Origin: Anomaloglossus baeobatrachus
Taxonomy: Eukaryota; Chordata; Amphibia; Anura; Aromobatidae
Length of the DNA stretch: 64,000 nucleotides
Reading direction: 5' to 3'
NCBI RefSeq assembly: GCF_048569485.1
Contig: NW_027445266.1
Coordinates: 1 to 64,000, forward strand
In this document: piece by piece, positions 57,986 through 64,000 of the stretch
How the letters are laid out: each line of letters opens with the position of its first letter
How positions within the stretch are numbered: position 1 is the stretch's first letter
The notes under the pieces: generated by a model
Told to the model about the DNA's origin: nothing
The model's input: only the letters and a program-made list of their open reading frames with translations
The model's database searches: none
Made by a program: the position numbers and the translations under genes

Positions 57986-58173
57986 ATCGCTTCTCGGCCT
58001 TTTGGCTAAGATCAAGTGTAGTATCTGTTCTTATCAGTTTAATATCTGATACGTCCCCTATCTGGGGACCATATATTAAATGGATTTTTAGAACAGGGAG
58101 ATGGAAAAAGAGCTTGCTCTGTCCACTCCACGCATTGACCTGGTATTGCAGTACCTCCAGGAACGGTGCACCC
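57986..58173 (+). ncRNA. RNU2: U2 snRNA, copy 32
   Basis: Uninterrupted copy, no change seen. PSE 57924-57941, 3' box 58186-58200. Confidence 0.97.
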
Positions 58174-59563
58174 CTTCTTAACCCAGTTTCCAAAAGCAGA
58201 ACTCAATTCACCTGATTCATATTAGCCCGATTTAATGAATTGGAAGAAAGCATACGTCTTCATATGCACCTCAATTTGGCCCATTCACTTTTCACACTTC
58301 CTCCTTTTGTTTTTTATCTTTCACACTTTTGACTTTCTTTATTCATCCAAATAGCAAACTCATCACCACTCAACCTGACCAACTCGGCTATGTCCCCGTG
58401 CTGCAGTTCTCTGTCTTATCTAGATCATTTGCAATTGAATGGAATAGATCCCTTTTGGACAAAGTGGATTCACCTGCTGCTGCAGTGACCACAGGTGTGA
58501 TAACATCTAGAATTGGCATCTGGTGCGATCTCTCCGCTTCCACTCCAAAGAAAGTTACCTGTTTATTCCTATCATGCATTGGTTTTTGGGGTTTTCTTTG
58601 AGTAATGATGATCTCTTTAGTAGTCTGTTGGCGCCCTCTCCTGGAGGAATAGTTTGCTTGCTCTTGGACATTCTAAAAGAGAGGTCATGATAGACATTGA
58701 GCTTCTGAGCTCAATTGGGGACAGTCATGGGTGATGAATGTTTGCAACCTACTGCGAAGCCTCATACCGCAATATAAGGAACGTCAAATACTAAGAAAGG
58801 GCGGCCTATGAAAGAATTACTACTTTCAATAAGTACACTTAAACGGCTAATTGGGAATAGAAAAACTGTAAAAAGCCCTCTGAGAAAGCCCCCCTCTAAC
58901 CTTTGATAGTAAGCTTTTCTGTAGTCTGCCTGTTGATGTATTTTCCGTTTGAACTGTGCACAACATGAAGAGACGGAACACTGGCGGCTTGTCACAATGC
59001 CCCCCGATGACATCACAATAGCGCTGCTGCCTAGAAAACAAGCTGCGCAGAAGAAGTTGTTCTTTGGGTGGGAGGGTGGGCTAGTGGAAGGAGGGGGCAA
59101 TCTCTTTTTTTCCCGGGTGGTAGGGGGATGACAGGAGAAGGGAAGCGGGTGGTGAGAAAGGTACAGAGGGCAGGGTTTGGGGGCTGGGAAGGAAAGGGAA
59201 AAGATTAGGGTTTGGGGATGATGAAAGGGCTTTCTACGGGTAAGGATGGCAAAGGGTGGCAGTGACGGAAAGTCAGGCAACCTGTCCTGTCCGTCTTTTT
59301 GTATCGTGAATTGGAAAGACTGCAAGGGGGAGGGGAGTTGCTTGCGCCCTAAAGGAGGAGTTATTCAGATTCATTGCAGTGGGCGGCGGCTGCAAAACGC
59401 ACCATTCTTCTTGTTTTGGCTCTGCAAAGCAGCCTTTTCAAGGGTTGGCTTGGGTGACAAAATGTCTTGTGTAGGCGTGGGTTTGTCTCCCTCTCGCTCT
59501 CTCTCCCTAAGATGTGTCCGGCATAGGCCAGGGTGCCACTCGAGGCCCAAACCAATTCTGGTT

Positions 59564-59751
59564 ATCGCTTCTCGGCCTTTTGGCTAAGATCAAGTGTAGT
59601 ATCTGTTCTTATCAGTTTAATATCTGATACGTCCCCTATCTGGGGACCATATATTAAATGGATTTTTAGAACAGGGAGATGGAAAAAGAGCTTGCTCTGT
59701 CCACTCCACGCATTGACCTGGTATTGCAGTACCTCCAGGAACGGTGCACCC
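59564..59751 (+). ncRNA. RNU2: U2 snRNA, copy 33
   Basis: Uninterrupted copy, no change seen. PSE 59502-59519, 3' box 59764-59778. Confidence 0.97.
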
Positions 59752-61141
59752 CTTCTTAACCCAGTTTCCAAAAGCAGAACTCAATTCACCTGATTCATAT
59801 TAGCCCGATTTAATGAATTGGAAGAAAGCATACGTCTTCATATGCACCTCAATTTGGCCCATTCACTTTTCACACTTCCTCCTTTTGTTTTTTATCTTTC
59901 ACACTTTTGACTTTCTTTATTCATCCAAATAGCAAACTCATCACCACTCAACCTGACCAACTCGGCTATGTCCCCGTGCTGCAGTTCTCTGTCTTATCTA
60001 GATCATTTGCAATTGAATGGAATAGATCCCTTTTGGACAAAGTGGATTCACCTGCTGCTGCAGTGACCACAGGTGTGATAACATCTAGAATTGGCATCTG
60101 GTGCGATCTCTCCGCTTCCACTCCAAAGAAAGTTACCTGTTTATTCCTATCATGCATTGGTTTTTGGGGTTTTCTTTGAGTAATGATGATCTCTTTAGTA
60201 GTCTGTTGGCGCCCTCTCCTGGAGGAATAGTTTGCTTGCTCTTGGACATTCTAAAAGAGAGGTCATGATAGACATTGAGCTTCTGAGCTCAATTGGGGAC
60301 AGTCATGGGTGATGAATGTTTGCAACCTACTGCGAAGCCTCATACCGCAATATAAGGAACGTCAAATACTAAGAAAGGGCGGCCTATGAAAGAATTACTA
60401 CTTTCAATAAGTACACTTAAACGGCTAATTGGGAATAGAAAAACTGTAAAAAGCCCTCTGAGAAAGCCCCCCTCTAACCTTTGATAGTAAGCTTTTCTGT
60501 AGTCTGCCTGTTGATGTATTTTCCGTTTGAACTGTGCACAACATGAAGAGACGGAACACTGGCGGCTTGTCACAATGCCCCCCGATGACATCACAATAGC
60601 GCTGCTGCCTAGAAAACAAGCTGCGCAGAAGAAGTTGTTCTTTGGGTGGGAGGGTGGGCTAGTGGAAGGAGGGGGCAATCTCTTTTTTTCCCGGGTGGTA
60701 GGGGGATGACAGGAGAAGGGAAGCGGGTGGTGAGAAAGGTACAGAGGGCAGGGTTTGGGGGCTGGGAAGGAAAGGGAAAAGATTAGGGTTTGGGGATGAT
60801 GAAAGGGCTTTCTACGGGTAAGGATGGCAAAGGGTGGCAGTGACGGAAAGTCAGGCAACCTGTCCTGTCCGTCTTTTTGTATCGTGAATTGGAAAGACTG
60901 CAAGGGGGAGGGGAGTTGCTTGCGCCCTAAAGGAGGAGTTATTCAGATTCATTGCAGTGGGCGGCGGCTGCAAAACGCACCATTCTTCTTGTTTTGGCTC
61001 TGCAAAGCAGCCTTTTCAAGGGTTGGCTTGGGTGACAAAATGTCTTGTGTAGGCGTGGGTTTGTCTCCCTCTCGCTCTCTCTCCCTAAGATGTGTCCGGC
61101 ATAGGCCAGGGTGCCACTCGAGGCCCAAACCAATTCTGGTT

Positions 61142-61329
61142 ATCGCTTCTCGGCCTTTTGGCTAAGATCAAGTGTAGTATCTGTTCTTATCAGTTTAATA
61201 TCTGATACGTCCCCTATCTGGGGACCATATATTAAATGGATTTTTAGAACAGGGAGATGGAAAAAGAGCTTGCTCTGTCCACTCCACGCATTGACCTGGT
61301 ATTGCAGTACCTCCAGGAACGGTGCACCC
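61142..61329 (+). ncRNA. RNU2: U2 snRNA, copy 34
   Basis: Uninterrupted copy, no change seen. PSE 61080-61097, 3' box 61342-61356. Confidence 0.97.
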
Positions 61330-62719
61330 CTTCTTAACCCAGTTTCCAAAAGCAGAACTCAATTCACCTGATTCATATTAGCCCGATTTAATGAATTGGA
61401 AGAAAGCATACGTCTTCATATGCACCTCAATTTGGCCCATTCACTTTTCACACTTCCTCCTTTTGTTTTTTATCTTTCACACTTTTGACTTTCTTTATTC
61501 ATCCAAATAGCAAACTCATCACCACTCAACCTGACCAACTCGGCTATGTCCCCGTGCTGCAGTTCTCTGTCTTATCTAGATCATTTGCAATTGAATGGAA
61601 TAGATCCCTTTTGGACAAAGTGGATTCACCTGCTGCTGCAGTGACCACAGGTGTGATAACATCTAGAATTGGCATCTGGTGCGATCTCTCCGCTTCCACT
61701 CCAAAGAAAGTTACCTGTTTATTCCTATCATGCATTGGTTTTTGGGGTTTTCTTTGAGTAATGATGATCTCTTTAGTAGTCTGTTGGCGCCCTCTCCTGG
61801 AGGAATAGTTTGCTTGCTCTTGGACATTCTAAAAGAGAGGTCATGATAGACATTGAGCTTCTGAGCTCAATTGGGGACAGTCATGGGTGATGAATGTTTG
61901 CAACCTACTGCGAAGCCTCATACCGCAATATAAGGAACGTCAAATACTAAGAAAGGGCGGCCTATGAAAGAATTACTACTTTCAATAAGTACACTTAAAC
62001 GGCTAATTGGGAATAGAAAAACTGTAAAAAGCCCTCTGAGAAAGCCCCCCTCTAACCTTTGATAGTAAGCTTTTCTGTAGTCTGCCTGTTGATGTATTTT
62101 CCGTTTGAACTGTGCACAACATGAAGAGACGGAACACTGGCGGCTTGTCACAATGCCCCCCGATGACATCACAATAGCGCTGCTGCCTAGAAAACAAGCT
62201 GCGCAGAAGAAGTTGTTCTTTGGGTGGGAGGGTGGGCTAGTGGAAGGAGGGGGCAATCTCTTTTTTTCCCGGGTGGTAGGGGGATGACAGGAGAAGGGAA
62301 GCGGGTGGTGAGAAAGGTACAGAGGGCAGGGTTTGGGGGCTGGGAAGGAAAGGGAAAAGATTAGGGTTTGGGGATGATGAAAGGGCTTTCTACGGGTAAG
62401 GATGGCAAAGGGTGGCAGTGACGGAAAGTCAGGCAACCTGTCCTGTCCGTCTTTTTGTATCGTGAATTGGAAAGACTGCAAGGGGGAGGGGAGTTGCTTG
62501 CGCCCTAAAGGAGGAGTTATTCAGATTCATTGCAGTGGGCGGCGGCTGCAAAACGCACCATTCTTCTTGTTTTGGCTCTGCAAAGCAGCCTTTTCAAGGG
62601 TTGGCTTGGGTGACAAAATGTCTTGTGTAGGCGTGGGTTTGTCTCCCTCTCGCTCTCTCTCCCTAAGATGTGTCCGGCATAGGCCAGGGTGCCACTCGAG
62701 GCCCAAACCAATTCTGGTT

Positions 62720-62907
62720 ATCGCTTCTCGGCCTTTTGGCTAAGATCAAGTGTAGTATCTGTTCTTATCAGTTTAATATCTGATACGTCCCCTATCTGGG
62801 GACCATATATTAAATGGATTTTTAGAACAGGGAGATGGAAAAAGAGCTTGCTCTGTCCACTCCACGCATTGACCTGGTATTGCAGTACCTCCAGGAACGG
62901 TGCACCC
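62720..62907 (+). ncRNA. RNU2: U2 snRNA, copy 35
   Basis: Last U2 gene in the window. PSE 62658-62675, 3' box 62920-62934. Confidence 0.97.
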
Positions 62908-64000
62908 CTTCTTAACCCAGTTTCCAAAAGCAGAACTCAATTCACCTGATTCATATTAGCCCGATTTAATGAATTGGAAGAAAGCATACGTCTTCATATG
63001 CACCTCAATTTGGCCCATTCACTTTTCACACTTCCTCCTTTTGTTTTTTATCTTTCACACTTTTGACTTTCTTTATTCATCCAAATAGCAAACTCATCAC
63101 CACTCAACCTGACCAACTCGGCTATGTCCCCGTGCTGCAGTTCTCTGTCTTATCTAGATCATTTGCAATTGAATGGAATAGATCCCTTTTGGACAAAGTG
63201 GATTCACCTGCTGCTGCAGTGACCACAGGTGTGATAACATCTAGAATTGGCATCTGGTGCGATCTCTCCGCTTCCACTCCAAAGAAAGTTACCTGTTTAT
63301 TCCTATCATGCATTGGTTTTTGGGGTTTTCTTTGAGTAATGATGATCTCTTTAGTAGTCTGTTGGCGCCCTCTCCTGGAGGAATAGTTTGCTTGCTCTTG
63401 GACATTCTAAAAGAGAGGTCATGATAGACATTGAGCTTCTGAGCTCAATTGGGGACAGTCATGGGTGATGAATGTTTGCAACCTACTGCGAAGCCTCATA
63501 CCGCAATATAAGGAACGTCAAATACTAAGAAAGGGCGGCCTATGAAAGAATTACTACTTTCAATAAGTACACTTAAACGGCTAATTGGGAATAGAAAAAC
63601 TGTAAAAAGCCCTCTGAGAAAGCCCCCCTCTAACCTTTGATAGTAAGCTTTTCTGTAGTCTGCCTGTTGATGTATTTTCCGTTTGAACTGTGCACAACAT
63701 GAAGAGACGGAACACTGGCGGCTTGTCACAATGCCCCCCGATGACATCACAATAGCGCTGCTGCCTAGAAAACAAGCTGCGCAGAAGAAGTTGTTCTTTG
63801 GGTGGGAGGGTGGGCTAGTGGAAGGAGGGGGCAATCTCTTTTTTTCCCGGGTGGTAGGGGGATGACAGGAGAAGGGAAGCGGGTGGTGAGAAAGGTACAG
63901 AGGGCAGGGTTTGGGGGCTGGGAAGGAAAGGGAAAAGATTAGGGTTTGGGGATGATGAAAGGGCTTTCTACGGGTAAGGATGGCAAAGGGTGGCAGTGAC
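62908..64000 (+). other. Partial spacer after the last U2 gene
   Basis: Matches the other spacers up to the window edge, so the array continues beyond it; the next U2 start would fall near 64298. No gene seen. Confidence 0.85.

Larger units (their letters stand above)
1..64000 (+). repeat. RNU2: Tandem U2 snRNA gene array, unit about 1,578 bp
   Basis: The same unit recurs head to tail across the window. U2 starts are spaced 1,578 bp apart (1,579 between the first two), except where an insertion lengthens the unit: by 5,547 bp in the twelfth, 843 bp in the twenty-second, 816 bp in the twenty-sixth and 818 bp in the twenty-eighth. Units are almost identical; I noticed only six single-base differences (2516, 7502, 12754, 37318, 39116, 40623). 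Such uniformity is known for vertebrate U2 arrays and is attributed to concerted evolution by unequal exchange and gene conversion. Array ends are not in the window, so total copy number is unknown. Assembly collapse or expansion cannot be excluded. Confidence 0.97.

Noticed and set aside
1-64000. LTR retrovirus or capsid-bearing element
   Set aside because: No LTR pairs, primer-binding site, protease or integrase were seen; the only reverse transcriptase belongs to the LINE.

Overview
The window is a head-to-tail tandem array of U2 spliceosomal snRNA genes (RNU2 type), all on the + strand, with a repeat unit of about 1,578 bp: a 188-nt U2 RNA plus a spacer of about 1,390 bp. It contains 35 U2 loci. 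Thirty-one are uninterrupted and four are split by insertions. The organism is a vertebrate, most likely a fish. The reasons are a complete U2 RNA with a vertebrate-type snRNA 3' box, a candidate PSE, and a Keno-like LINE, a Tx1-clade lineage known from fish U2 genes. No protein-coding host gene is visible.

Layout: 1-18453, eleven whole U2 genes and the 5' part of the twelfth. 18454-23986, a nearly whole Keno-like non-LTR retrotransposon. It encodes an ORF1 with three CCHC knuckles and an ORF2 with an AP endonuclease, a reverse transcriptase and a C-terminal CCHC knuckle. ORF2 is split by one apparent frameshift, and a 14-bp target site duplication flanks the element. 23987-39769, the U2 3' part, nine whole genes and another 5' part. 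39770-40609, a short (840 bp) non-autonomous insert. 40610-46926, three whole genes between two half genes. 46927-47737, a second short insert of the same family (811 bp). 47738-50898, one whole gene between half genes. 50899-51711, a third short insert (813 bp), almost identical to the second. 51712-64000, seven whole genes and a partial spacer.

All four insertions sit in U2 in the same orientation and share exactly the same 3' junction, between U2 nt 38 and 39, right after the branch-point-recognition GUAGUA. Their 5' junctions differ (U2 nt 41, 43 or 52). The LINE and the short elements end in the same TTAAATCAAAA-type tail. The simplest reading is a site-specific parasite pair: an autonomous Keno-like LINE that cuts U2 DNA, and a SINE-like family that borrows its machinery through the shared 3' end. 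The short elements also carry a segment almost identical to U2 stem-loop I and a 42-bp hairpin minisatellite. I do not recognise this short family.

Apart from the inserts the array is extremely uniform. I noticed only six single-base differences, one of them in a mature whole U2 RNA. Each spacer carries one CTCF-like motif and one textbook G-quadruplex motif, so both recur every 1.58 kb. Long identical arrays are hard to assemble, so copy number and order depend on the assembly being right.
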